Shown here: positions 52,318-61,051 of the stretch, piece after piece
Numbering within the stretch: the first letter of the stretch is position 1
How the letters are laid out: every line of letters begins with the position of its first letter
Assembly: GCA_040004035.1 (NCBI GenBank)
Contig: JAMPLN010000014.1
DNA length: 64,000 nucleotides
DNA from: Microcoleus vaginatus_C
GTDB taxonomy: Bacteria; Cyanobacteriota; Cyanobacteriia; Cyanobacteriales; Microcoleaceae
Strand: one strand, 5' to 3'
Program-made: the position numbers and the translations under genes
The notes under the pieces: generated by a model
Told to the model about the DNA's origin: nothing
The model's input: the letters and a program-made list of their open reading frames with translations, nothing else
Databases searched by the model: none

Positions 52318-52409
52318 GGGCAGTGTACAGGCAATGTTACGGATTTGTGTAGCTAACTTCTTATAGTGTGCCTTATTCATCGGGGTAGATGCCCGTTCCA
52401 GATTGTTCG

Positions 52410-52466
52410 CAACAGGCAAGACGCCTGTTCCACCTTGATTTTGTGGAACAGGCATCTTCCCTGTTC
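52410..52466. repeat. Dispersed AACAGGCAAG-GCCTGTTCCAC inverted repeat
   Basis: Arms 52410-52433 and 52443-52466, one of the family at 26946-27008, between the divergent sppA and DMT transporter genes. Confidence 0.7.
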
Positions 52467-52589
52467 ATAATGGCCGAGATTTGTGCGATCGAATTTAACT
52501 CAACAGCGATATATAATTGTAAAAATTGCTTAACAAAACTACATCATTCTCGTGAGAGCCACTCTCATCAATTATTTGGAGTCTCCGCC

Positions 52590-53663
52590 ATGCAGCTAAA
52601 GCTTACCGATTCAAAACTGCCTTTTGCCCCGCTGTTGCTCATTGCGCCGTTTTTCCTGTGGGGAACCGCGATGGTAGCGATGAAGGGGGTGATGCCGCAC
52701 ACAACGCCGCTGTTTGTGGCTGTCGTGCGTTTGATACCTGCGGGTGCGTTGGTGCTGCTGGCGGCGGCATTCATGGGAAAACCGCAGCCGCAGGGTTGGA
52801 AAGCTTGGCTGTGGATTTCGCTGTTTGCTTTGGTTGACGCTACTTTGTTTCAAGGCTTTTTAGCCGAAGGTTTGGCGAGAACCGGTGCCGGCTTGGGTTC
52901 GGTGATGATTGATTCTCAACCGCTAGCAGTGGCGATTTTGTGTTTGTGGCTGTTTCAAGAAAAAATTGGTTTTTGGGGCTGGTTGGGATTAGTTATTGGC
53001 GTTGCGGGCATCAGTTTGATCGGGTTGCCCGATGGCTGGATTTTGGGGCTTTTTCATCCTGAAAACAGGCAGGTTTCTGCGGGTATCGAACAGTTATTTC
53101 AGGGTGGAGAATGGTTGATGCTGTTGGCTGCTTTGTCGATGGCTGTGGGTACGGTTTTGGTGCGCTGGGTTTGCCGTTATGTTGACCCGGTTATAGCGAC
53201 TGGTTGGCACATGATATTGGGCGGTTTGCCGCTGTTGGCAATATCGGCGGCCACTGAGTCTGAACAGTTTGTGAATATCGATTTTTCGGGCTGGATGGCG
53301 TTAGGTTATTCTACTGTGTTCGGAAGTGCGATCGCCTACGGTTTATTCTTTTATTTTGCTTCTACCGGCAGTCTAACAAGTTTAAGTTCTCTTACCTTTC
53401 TTACGCCTGTATTTGCTTTGCTATTCGGCAATTTGTTTTTGGGCGAAGTGCTGAATCCGCTACAATCGATGGGAGTTGGGCTGACTTTGGTGAGTATTTA
53501 TTTGATTAACCAGCGGGATACTTTGGGTGAGAAATTGAAGAAAGTGCGGCACGGTGAAGCGAGTGCAGAAGTTAAAGCAACAGGATTGTTAGAGCCGTCT
53601 GAGTTGAATTCTGTAGAGTTACCCGTGCAGTTGCGGGTTAGCGAAATGGAATCAGAAGTTTAG
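52590..53663 (+). CDS. EamA/DMT-family transporter
   Basis: 357 aa with ten predicted membrane helices in two EamA repeats (for example LLLIAPFFLWGTAMVAMKGV and the second-half TVFGSAIAYGLFFYFAS). Drug/metabolite transporters export amino acids or other metabolites; the substrate is unknown. The ATG at 52590 is preceded by TTGGAG with good spacing; the frame extends upstream into a dispersed repeat and is not a credible N terminus. The tail after about 310 is hydrophilic. Confidence 0.9.
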   Translation: MQLKLTDSKLPFAPLLLIAPFFLWGTAMVAMKGVMPHTTPLFVAVVRLIPAGALVLLAAAFMGKPQPQGWKAWLWISLFALVDATLFQGFLAEGLARTGAGLGSVMIDSQPLAVAILCLWLFQEKIGFWGWLGLVIGVAGISLIGLPDGWILGLFHPENRQVSAGIEQLFQGGEWLMLLAALSMAVGTVLVRWVCRYVDPVIATGWHMILGGLPLLAISAATESEQFVNIDFSGWMALGYSTVFGSAIAYGLFFYFASTGSLTSLSSLTFLTPVFALLFGNLFLGEVLNPLQSMGVGLTLVSIYLINQRDTLGEKLKKVRHGEASAEVKATGLLEPSELNSVELPVQLRVSEMESEV

Positions 53664-53676
53664 CACTTTGAGAAAT

Positions 53677-54096
53677 TTAGGGAGAATTGGTTAATTCTTG
53701 AATTAACTGATTTGGAGTTACAATCCTAGGAGTAGTAACCGGAAAATCTCGCGGGTTGCGGGTGACAATGGCATCAATTCGATTGATTACAGCAGTGCTG
53801 TACTGAATCGCATCTTCAAAATCCTTGAAGTTGCAAGTTAATGCCATTGAAATAACAGAGTTATCTACTGTTGCGACTTGACAAATTGTGGCTAGCTGCC
53901 GCAAAAAATCCAGTGTCCAATCGCGGCCTGTGTCTCTGCGGATAATATAGTAAAGGTCGCTAAAAGTTGAGGCTGAAATATAGCCTTGAATTTGTGCTTC
54001 TTCAACAAAAGTTAAAATGCGATCGCTCTCAGCAAAGAAAAGTTCTCGTTCGAGTGCAACATCTACTATTATATTGGTGTCTATCAGGAGTTTCAC
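53677..54096 (-). CDS. PIN-domain toxin (VapC-like)
   Basis: 139 aa, GTG start. PIN nuclease fold: first acidic motif LLIDTNII (Asp6), the middle helix with FEDAIQYSTA (Glu/Asp), and the C-terminal VTRNPRDF aspartate. Such toxins cut RNA. The start codon overlaps the antitoxin stop in the sequence GTGA, typical of a translationally coupled toxin-antitoxin operon. Target RNA unknown. Confidence 0.88.
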   Translation of the reverse strand: MKLLIDTNIIVDVALERELFFAESDRILTFVEEAQIQGYISASTFSDLYYIIRRDTGRDWTLDFLRQLATICQVATVDNSVISMALTCNFKDFEDAIQYSTAVINRIDAIVTRNPRDFPVTTPRIVTPNQLIQELTNSP

Positions 54097-54392
54097 AAGT
54101 TATGTTTCTCCTTTAAATATTCCCATTTTGCTTGTTTGTCTGGATCGTCAAAATCCAGCGGTTCCGGTACAGCATCTCGCTCGAATAAACCTTGAAATGC
54201 CTTCACGTTAGTTTTAAACTTTTTTTGAGGTGCTTCAGGTGCGATCGCACTTTCTGAAGCGCTGGCTTGTTTAACCGTGTCAGCTAGCTGCAAGACGATG
54301 ATTTCCACGTCTCCCGGTGGCATATTCACGGGTTCAACAACTACCAAGTTGCCAGTTGCATCGATTTTACCTCTAAGTTTGTATGCTTGCAT
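54093..54392 (-). CDS. Antitoxin of the PIN toxin pair
   Basis: 99 aa. The N-terminal part (YKLRGKIDATGNLVVVEP) looks like a short beta-strand DNA-binding or dimerisation region; the middle is Ala/Ser/Lys-rich and the C-terminal part (LDFDDPDKQAKWEYLKEKH) is acidic and helical, fit to cover the toxin's active site. Identity as antitoxin comes mainly from position, with a 4-bp overlap upstream of the toxin. Confidence 0.72.
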   Translation of the reverse strand: MQAYKLRGKIDATGNLVVVEPVNMPPGDVEIIVLQLADTVKQASASESAIAPEAPQKKFKTNVKAFQGLFERDAVPEPLDFDDPDKQAKWEYLKEKHNL

Positions 54393-54443
54393 GGTAATCT
54401 CCGATAACTATGTTTCTATTATATGACATAATAACTTGCTTCA

Positions 54444-55118
54444 TTACCAATTCTCTTCATCACCAATCTTAATGTCTCTGCTTTGAATCTCTTCTATAAA
54501 AGTTTTTAAACTGGGATTTTCTGCGTAATGCTTCATCAAAACTTTATGCTTGCGATATGGTTCTGAAATTATTCGATAATATTCAGGATTTTTAGCATCT
54601 ATCCTAAACTTGTGTTTTTTATCAACTTGCGGATTTAAAGCCTTGAGACAGTTCTTAACTTGAGATTTTTTCTTTTTGTCGGTATCATAATACAGTGGAA
54701 GTAACCAACACTCAATAGAATGTACGGAGATTGCAAATATAATTTTTTCTAGATTATTGCTGTAAAAATTATCGCCACTCGCACCCCTAAACTTTTCAAT
54801 AACTTTTTCAATTAAATGCTGAGGAGTAAATTCACCGTTTTCATCTAGCTTGGGGATATTATAATCGTCTGAAACATCAGTATCTATTTGGATAATGATA
54901 TAGTCAATAAATTGCAATGCTTCTTGAAAATCTCTTGACTTACAATAATCAAAAACTAGAGTCCAGCCGCCGTATGTGGATTTATTCTCATTGTCTTTAT
55001 CTCTTTCTGGTTGAAGTTGTCTGATATCTAAATCTGAACTATCGAAATATCCAGCTAAAATATTCTCAATAACAATCTGGTCAGTAAGTCCCTCTGTAAC
55101 CAATCCAAAACTAATCAT
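54444..55118 (-). CDS. TOPRIM-like (DUF4276/RloB/AriB-like) protein
   Basis: 224 aa. The N-terminal GLVTEGLTDQIVIENIL has the acidic EG-T-D pattern of a TOPRIM or DUF4276 motif, and IIIQIDTDVSDD supplies the second acidic cluster (DxD). A conserved SVHSIECWLLPLYY sits in the middle, as in RloB-like and DUF4276 proteins. It starts one nucleotide after the stop of the AAA ATPase gene, so the two are one unit. Likely a metal-dependent nuclease effector, but I cannot choose between the DUF4276, RloB and PARIS AriB-like families. Confidence 0.6.
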   Translation of the reverse strand: MISFGLVTEGLTDQIVIENILAGYFDSSDLDIRQLQPERDKDNENKSTYGGWTLVFDYCKSRDFQEALQFIDYIIIQIDTDVSDDYNIPKLDENGEFTPQHLIEKVIEKFRGASGDNFYSNNLEKIIFAISVHSIECWLLPLYYDTDKKKKSQVKNCLKALNPQVDKKHKFRIDAKNPEYYRIISEPYRKHKVLMKHYAENPSLKTFIEEIQSRDIKIGDEENW

Positions 55119-55119
55119 A

Positions 55120-56259
55120 TTAAAAATTTTTAGGAAGTCCGCCGATATAGCCCCTCAAAAACGCCTCTGATAATTTTACAGGTTCTTGTCCCTCTAGAGG
55201 TTTAGGTTTGAGAATGCGTCTAGCTTTAGTGTAACCTAATTGGTTGCGGGAAATCACAAACAGTCGCTGTTCGTCATCATCTAAATCCAAACCGTCCAAA
55301 ACTGCCGGGTTGTGAGTGGTAAAAATTACTTGTTTGTCGTGTTTTTTTGCTAATTCGACTAATTCTTGGATTAATCGGCGGCATAATCTGGGGTTGAGAG
55401 AAGCGTCAATGTTATCTATTGCCAAAAATTTAGGCGTGATATCGCTAATAAATAAAGCGAAGTAAAAAAGCAAGAATAAAAAGCCTTCATTAGAACTTCT
55501 TTGATCGAAGTAAGCTAAATCTGGATCTAAGTATCTATCTTTAATTTGGAGAGAGTTTTGAATACTTGATAAATTGGGAGGAGCTTCAAAATCTTGAAAC
55601 CAATCTATCAATTGCAGTTTTTTCTTGATTTCATTAAGCTGCTCCTGGTTATCTGAATTCAAAACTTTTAATAGTTTAAACAAGCCTTCTCCATTAATCC
55701 CTAATGGTTGAATTTGCCCTTCTTTTTCAAAAGTACGTAAGGCGAGATTTTCAGGAGAGTAAATGATAAATTGCTGTATTTGAAGTGTTCTGATATTTGT
55801 TTTGCGGCTAGATTGATATTGTTCATTTCGGCTGTCTAAAAAACTATTATATTCCCAAGCAGGAAGCTGCCTATATGCTTTTTCTAAATTACGTTCGTAT
55901 TCTGAAACCCCATAGTAAAAATGATTTCTCCATCGAGCATAGGGTGTATTATCGTTATTTAAAATAAAGCTTATTTTTATTGTGTCATTATTTGCTCTAA
56001 TTTCAATGCTGATATCTTTATCTAAATTTTCCTTTTCAAAAGCCGATCGCATAAATTGAGGTTCTGTCACTCTGATGCCCCGAGAAGCTAAAAACTCGTT
56101 ATCCAGCTTGTCATCAGCCGCAGCAGAAGCAAGGGCGATCGCCTCCAAGATATTGCTCTTGCCGCAACCATTTTCGCCAATCAATACGGTGACTCGTCCT
56201 AATTCTAGCTTCAGCTTTTGAATGGACTTATAATTTTCGATTCTGACTTCTCCAATCAT
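55120..56259 (-). CDS. AAA ATPase (OLD/AAA_21-like), partner of TOPRIM-like protein
   Basis: 379 aa. SMC/ABC-like ATPase: Walker A GENGCGKS (28-35), a long helical insertion, a possible signature region near SNEGFLFLLFY, Walker B LAIDNIDASLNP and a switch His in FTTHNPAVL. The residue after the Walker B aspartate is Asn rather than Glu, so hydrolysis may be slow or use another residue. AAA_15/21 ATPases paired with TOPRIM or RloB/DUF4276 partners belong to anti-phage systems such as PARIS, AbiL and OLD-like pairs; this similarity is an inference. The upstream gene is divergent. Confidence 0.82.
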   Translation of the reverse strand: MIGEVRIENYKSIQKLKLELGRVTVLIGENGCGKSNILEAIALASAAADDKLDNEFLASRGIRVTEPQFMRSAFEKENLDKDISIEIRANNDTIKISFILNNDNTPYARWRNHFYYGVSEYERNLEKAYRQLPAWEYNSFLDSRNEQYQSSRKTNIRTLQIQQFIIYSPENLALRTFEKEGQIQPLGINGEGLFKLLKVLNSDNQEQLNEIKKKLQLIDWFQDFEAPPNLSSIQNSLQIKDRYLDPDLAYFDQRSSNEGFLFLLFYFALFISDITPKFLAIDNIDASLNPRLCRRLIQELVELAKKHDKQVIFTTHNPAVLDGLDLDDDEQRLFVISRNQLGYTKARRILKPKPLEGQEPVKLSEAFLRGYIGGLPKNF

Positions 56260-56306
56260 AATTCAATCCCATATAATCTTACTGTACTAATTGTATCTCC
56301 GATCGC

Positions 56307-57155
56307 ATGAATCTCAAAGAACGCTTGCACAGCCATCTGATTCAAATTGTACGCGATCGCAACCCATACCTCGCATCCGAAGGGCATTTTTATGCCCAGC
56401 AATACATCCGCGAACAGTTGGCACAGTGGGGAACTGTAGAAATTGACGATTTTTCCGTGCGCGGCCGAATTTATCACAATTTGATTTTGGATTTACCCCC
56501 CTTAGATCGGGCGAGTAAGAAGCGGTTGCCGCCGATCGTAATTGGTGCTCATTACGATACTGCACCCGGATCGCCTGGGGCCGATGATAATGCTACGGGG
56601 GTTGCTGTTTTGCTGGAACTCGCAAGGGATATCGCATCTGGGCCGCTCAAATATCCAGTGCAATTAGTCGCCTTCGATATGGAAGAATACGGTTATTTGG
56701 GAAGCAGTCATCATGCAGCTAAATACAAGCAACAGCAAAAGTCAATCCGGTTAATGATTTCTTTGGAAATGTTGGGTTATTGCAACCATAATCCTAATTC
56801 TCAAAGCTATCCCGCTGGCTTGAAATATTTTTATCCAAATAGTGGCAATTTTATTGCTTTAATTGGCACTTTGCGGACGGTTCCCGATTTGATTAATTTG
56901 AGTGGCAAAATTCGCAAATCTGGTCAGCCCTGCGAGTGGCTGCCGGTGCCGAATCGAGGTTTAATTGTGCCGGATACTCGCCGCAGCGATCATGTTCCTT
57001 TTTGGGATAATGGTTATCCGGCTATTATGGTGACTGATACTGCTAATATGCGAAATCCGCACTATCATCGAGAAAGCGACAGGATTGAGACTTTGGATTT
57101 GGATTTTCTGGCTGGTGTTTGTCAGGGGTTAGTCAAGGGCATTCGACATCTATAA
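56307..57155 (+). CDS. M28-family zinc aminopeptidase-like protein
   Basis: 282 aa. The M28 metal site is visible: His82 in IGAHYDT, Asp93 in GADDNATG, the Glu pair 126-127 in DMEEYG, a Glu in SLEMLGY in place of the usual Asp, and the final His in NPHYHRESDR. There is no signal peptide, so it appears cytoplasmic. Substrate unknown; glutaminyl-peptide cyclotransferases share the fold. It starts 47 bp from the divergent AAA gene. Confidence 0.88.
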   Translation: MNLKERLHSHLIQIVRDRNPYLASEGHFYAQQYIREQLAQWGTVEIDDFSVRGRIYHNLILDLPPLDRASKKRLPPIVIGAHYDTAPGSPGADDNATGVAVLLELARDIASGPLKYPVQLVAFDMEEYGYLGSSHHAAKYKQQQKSIRLMISLEMLGYCNHNPNSQSYPAGLKYFYPNSGNFIALIGTLRTVPDLINLSGKIRKSGQPCEWLPVPNRGLIVPDTRRSDHVPFWDNGYPAIMVTDTANMRNPHYHRESDRIETLDLDFLAGVCQGLVKGIRHL

Positions 57156-57300
57156 TTAACATGATCTAGGGCCTGTTAGTTTGATTGACCATAAATTATG
57201 ACTTTTATGACTAGAAATTATGAATTTTATGAATTGACTCGAACAGAAATGTGGTGAATAATTGTAAATTAGTTAAGCAAAAATTTCACAAAAAATAGAT

Positions 57301-60300
57301 ATGAATCCTACTTATCCCGATCGCACTCGCTGGCAATTTTGGATCGATCGCGGTGGCACTTTTACCGATATTGTCGCCAACAGCCCCGACGGTAAATTAG
57401 TCATTCACAAGCTGCTGTCGGAAAACCCAGAACGCTACACTGACGCCGCAGTGCAAGGAATTCGCGACATTTTGGGAATTGCCGCAGATGTTCCCATACC
57501 CGCCGCCGAAATTGAAGCGATTAAAATGGGGACGACGGTAGCGACAAATGCTTTGCTGGAACGAAAGGGCGATCGCACAATTCTGTTAATTACTAAAGGT
57601 TTCGGCGATGCGCTGAGAATTGGCTATCAAAACCGCCCGAATATTTTCGCGCGTCACATTGTTTTGCCCCAGATGCTGTACGATCGAGTTATTGAAGTTG
57701 CCGAACGCTACAGCGCTCAAGGTGAGGAGTTAACTGCTGTCAATCCCGAGTTTATCCCGTCTTTGCAGCAAGCATACGATGAGGGAATTCGCAGTTGTGC
57801 GATCGTATTCATGCACGGCTACCGCTACTCGGAACACGAAAAACAAGTTGCTAAAATAGCCAGAGAAATTGGCTTTACTCAAATTTCAGTATCTCACGAA
57901 GTCAGCCCGCTGATGAAATTAGTTTCGCGGGGAGATACTGCGGTTGTCGATGCTTATTTATCTCCGATTTTACGTCGATACGTCGAACAAGTAATCAGTC
58001 AGTTAATCGAGGCAGATTCCGGGAACGAGGGATTATTAATGCCCAATGCCCAATGCCCAATGCCCAATGCCCAATTCCCCACATTAATGTTCATGCAATC
58101 GAACGGCGGCTTAGTGGACGCGGCACAATTTCAAGGAAAAAACAGTATTTTATCCGGGCCTGCTGGGGGAATTGTCGGTGCTGTTCAAACGAGCAAAAAG
58201 GCAGGTTTTGATAAAATTATTACCTTTGATATGGGCGGAACTTCGACAGATGTTGCCCATTTTAACGGCGAATACGAACGCGAATTTGAGACGGAAATTG
58301 CTGGGGTGAGATTGCGATCGCCCGTGATGGCAATTCACACTGTAGCAGCCGGCGGCGGTTCAATTGTCTTTTTTGACGGGGCTCGCTACCGCGTCGGGCC
58401 GGAGTCTGCAGGGGCCAATCCTGGGCCCGCTTGCTATCGCAAAGGCGGCCCCTTGACGGTGACTGATTGCAATGTGATGTTGGGGAAAATTCAACCGGAT
58501 TTTTTCCCGAAAGTATTTGGATTGAATGGAGATTTGCCGATCGCCCCTGACGTAGTAAAGCAAAAATTTGGGCAATTAGCGGGGGAAATTGGGGGCGAGA
58601 GGACGGTCGAAGAGGTGGCGGAGGGTTTTTTGGCGATCGCTGTGGAAAAGATGGCAAATGCTGTCAAAAAAATCTCGCTTCAGCGCGGTTACGATGTTTC
58701 GGAGTATACATTGTGCTGTTTCGGCGGTGCGGGCGGCCAACACGCTTGCGCGATCGCCGATGCTTTGGGGATGAAACGGGTATTTATTCACCCTTATGCG
58801 GGTGTGTTGTCCGCTTACGGTATGGGTTTGGCTGATGTGCGGGCTATTCGCGAAAGGGCGATCGAGCAACAATTAAATGCAGAATTATTACCGGATTTAC
58901 ATCATATTTTAACCGAATTGGAGGCTGAGGGAAAGAGGGAATTGAACCGCAGAGGCGCAGAGAACACAGAGAATGGGTCAGAGGTTTTAGTTGTTAGCAA
59001 GTTGCGCTTAAAATATCAGGGAAGTGACTCTGTTTTGGCGGTTAATTTTGCTGACAATATTGAGGCGATGCAGGCTGAATTTGAAGCAGCCCACCGACAG
59101 CGTTACAGTTTTATTATGCCAGAAAAACCGCTGATTGTGGAAGCGGTTTCGGTGGAAGTTGTAGAAAGAATGGATGTGCCGGAAGCCTCCACAATTTCCC
59201 CCTCTGGTGGCACGGGCATCTTGCCCGTGCAACCAATTTCAACGGTGCAAACCTATGTTGCTGGCGGGTGGCGGGAAACGCCTGTTTATCACAGAGACGA
59301 TTTGCGATCGGGCGACTGCATAGAAGGCCCTGCTATGATTGTTGAAGCAACGGGAACTAATATCATAGAACCGGGCTGGGAAGCGGAAATCACCGAAAAT
59401 AACGATCTAATTTTGAACCGCAGATGCACGCAGATGGACGCAGATAATATCGGCGTTCATTCGCGTTTATCTGCGGCTAAATCAGATCCGGTTTTGCTGG
59501 AAATTTTTAATAATTTGTTTCGGGCGATCGCGGAACAAATGGGCGTCACATTACAAAACACAAGTTCCTCAGTCAACATCAAGGAACGCCTCGACTTTTC
59601 CTGTGCAATTTTCGACAAAAACGGGCAATTAGTTGCCAACGCCCCCCACATTCCCGTACATTTAGGCTCGATGAGCGAAAGCGTTGAAGCTTTAATTTTA
59701 GCACAAGGCAATGCGATTCAACCGGGCGATGTTTATGTTTCTAACAATCCCTACAACGGCGGCACGCATTTACCAGATATCACCGTGATTACTCCAGTAT
59801 TTGATCCGGATTCCTCCCTTCCTTTGTTTTATGTTGCCTCGCGGGGACACCACGCCGACATCGGCGGCATTACTCCCGGTTCCATGCCTCCTAACAGTAC
59901 AACAGTAACTGAAGAAGGTGTATTGCTTGACAATTTCCTGTTAGTAAGCGAGGGCAATTTTCGAGAACAAGAATTACTAGAAATTCTGACATCGGGTAAT
60001 TTTCCTGTTCGCAATTCCGCTCAAAATATAGCCGATTTGCAAGCACAAATTGCTGCTAACAAGCGCGGCGCAGAAGAGCTGAGCAAGATGGTAGAACATT
60101 ATGGATTAGAGACTGTGCAAGCTTATATGGGCTTCGTACAAGACAATGCGGAGGAGTCGGTACGCAGGGTAATTGATGTTTTGCAAGATGGCGAGTTTAC
60201 TTATCCGATGGATAGTGGCGGACAAATTAAGGTAGCGATTACAATTGACAAATCTGCGCGCAGTGCAAAAATAGATTTTACTGGCACTTCAGGTCAACAA

Positions 60301-61014
60301 ACCAACAATTTTAATGCTCCCGCTGCGGTGTGCAAAGCCGCTGTTTTGTATGTTTTTCGCACGTTGGTAGATGACGATATCCCTCTGAATGCGGGCTGTT
60401 TGAAACCTCTCGAAATCATCAATCCCGAAGGCTGTATGCTGAATCCTCGCTATCCAGCGGCGGTAGTTGCCGGAAATGTGGAAACTTCGCAGAATATTAC
60501 CGATGCTTTGTATTGTGCTTTGGGAGTGATGGCGGCTTCTCAGGGAACTATGAATAATTTTACCTTTGGAAATCAGCGCTATCAATATTACGAAACAATT
60601 TGCGGCGGTTCGGGTGGTGGTGCAAGTTTTGACGGTACGGATGCGGTTCAAACTCACATGACTAATTCGCGTTTAACTGATCCCGAAGTATTAGAATGGC
60701 GGTTCCCGGTGTTGTTGGAAAGTTTTGCAATTCGGGATCATAGCGGCGGGAATGGATCTCATAGTGGCGGTAATGGAGTTGTGCGGCGAGTGCGGTTTCG
60801 GGAGGCGATGACGGCGGGAATTTTATCGGGGCGGCGGGTGATTTCTCCTTGCGGTTTGAATGGGGGTGAAGCGGGGAAAGTTGGGCGAAATTATGTTGAA
60901 AAGGTTGATGGTAAAGTTGAGAAATTGGGAAGTACGGCGACTGTGGAAATGCTGCCGGGGGATGTGTTTGTCATTGAGACTCCGGGGGGCGGAGGTTATG
61001 GTACAATTATGTAG
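57301..61014 (+). CDS. 5-Oxoprolinase (HyuA-HyuB fusion)
   Basis: 1237 aa. The N-terminal half (about 10-690) is the hydantoinase A/oxoprolinase ATPase part (DRGGTFTDIVA, KMGTTVATNALLERKGD, FDMGGTSTDVAHF, GGGSIVFFDGARY); the C-terminal half (about 725-1235) is the HyuB part (SSVNIKERLDFSCAIF, YNGGTHLPDI, GHHADIGG, PGGGGYG at the end). It opens 5-oxoproline to glutamate with ATP, recycling glutathione breakdown products. In frame are four insertions from intergenic repeat families at 58039-58080, 58945-58973, 59202-59230 and 59416-59477, apparently in surface loops and in the linker between the halves. Not clearly a pseudogene since the frame is intact. Confidence 0.92.
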   Translation: MNPTYPDRTRWQFWIDRGGTFTDIVANSPDGKLVIHKLLSENPERYTDAAVQGIRDILGIAADVPIPAAEIEAIKMGTTVATNALLERKGDRTILLITKGFGDALRIGYQNRPNIFARHIVLPQMLYDRVIEVAERYSAQGEELTAVNPEFIPSLQQAYDEGIRSCAIVFMHGYRYSEHEKQVAKIAREIGFTQISVSHEVSPLMKLVSRGDTAVVDAYLSPILRRYVEQVISQLIEADSGNEGLLMPNAQCPMPNAQFPTLMFMQSNGGLVDAAQFQGKNSILSGPAGGIVGAVQTSKKAGFDKIITFDMGGTSTDVAHFNGEYEREFETEIAGVRLRSPVMAIHTVAAGGGSIVFFDGARYRVGPESAGANPGPACYRKGGPLTVTDCNVMLGKIQPDFFPKVFGLNGDLPIAPDVVKQKFGQLAGEIGGERTVEEVAEGFLAIAVEKMANAVKKISLQRGYDVSEYTLCCFGGAGGQHACAIADALGMKRVFIHPYAGVLSAYGMGLADVRAIRERAIEQQLNAELLPDLHHILTELEAEGKRELNRRGAENTENGSEVLVVSKLRLKYQGSDSVLAVNFADNIEAMQAEFEAAHRQRYSFIMPEKPLIVEAVSVEVVERMDVPEASTISPSGGTGILPVQPISTVQTYVAGGWRETPVYHRDDLRSGDCIEGPAMIVEATGTNIIEPGWEAEITENNDLILNRRCTQMDADNIGVHSRLSAAKSDPVLLEIFNNLFRAIAEQMGVTLQNTSSSVNIKERLDFSCAIFDKNGQLVANAPHIPVHLGSMSESVEALILAQGNAIQPGDVYVSNNPYNGGTHLPDITVITPVFDPDSSLPLFYVASRGHHADIGGITPGSMPPNSTTVTEEGVLLDNFLLVSEGNFREQELLEILTSGNFPVRNSAQNIADLQAQIAANKRGAEELSKMVEHYGLETVQAYMGFVQDNAEESVRRVIDVLQDGEFTYPMDSGGQIKVAITIDKSARSAKIDFTGTSGQQTNNFNAPAAVCKAAVLYVFRTLVDDDIPLNAGCLKPLEIINPEGCMLNPRYPAAVVAGNVETSQNITDALYCALGVMAASQGTMNNFTFGNQRYQYYETICGGSGGGASFDGTDAVQTHMTNSRLTDPEVLEWRFPVLLESFAIRDHSGGNGSHSGGNGVVRRVRFREAMTAGILSGRRVISPCGLNGGEAGKVGRNYVEKVDGKVEKLGSTATVEMLPGDVFVIETPGGGGYGTIM
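58039..58080. repeat. ATGCCCA heptamer tract inside oxoprolinase gene
   Basis: About five to six copies of ATGCCCA encode the odd stretch MPNAQCPMPNAQFP near residue 247. The same heptamer is intergenic at 39838-39865. Confidence 0.8.
58945..58973. repeat. CGCAGAG-type repeat inside oxoprolinase gene
   Basis: AACCGCAGAGGCGCAGAG followed by AACACAGAGAA encodes NRRGAENTEN near residue 549; the same family as 16553-16598. Confidence 0.75.
59202..59230. repeat. CACGGGCATCTTGCCCGTG hairpin inside oxoprolinase gene
   Basis: A perfect hairpin of intergenic type (8-bp stem, 3-nt loop at 59211-59229) encodes GGTGILPVQP near residue 638; the similar peptide GGTGVLPV is encoded by repeat DNA before the short sppA. 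Confidence 0.75.
59416..59477. repeat. CGCAGATG-type repeat with inverted arms inside oxoprolinase gene
   Basis: AACCGCAGATGCACGCAGAT units and a reverse-complementary ATCTGCGG end encode NRRCTQMDADNIGVHS, located in the linker between the HyuA- and HyuB-like halves. Confidence 0.75.
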
Positions 61015-61051
61015 CCGCAGTAAAATTAACTAAATTGTAGAGGTGACTGTG

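Noticed and set aside
52389..52589. Extended N terminus of the DMT transporter
   Set aside because: It is encoded by a dispersed inverted repeat; the ATG at 52590 has a ribosome binding site and precedes the first membrane helix.
56256..56565. Minus-strand frames extending from the AAA gene into the M28 gene
   Set aside because: They are antisense shadows of the peptidase, and the ATPase fold starts at MIGEVRIENYKS.
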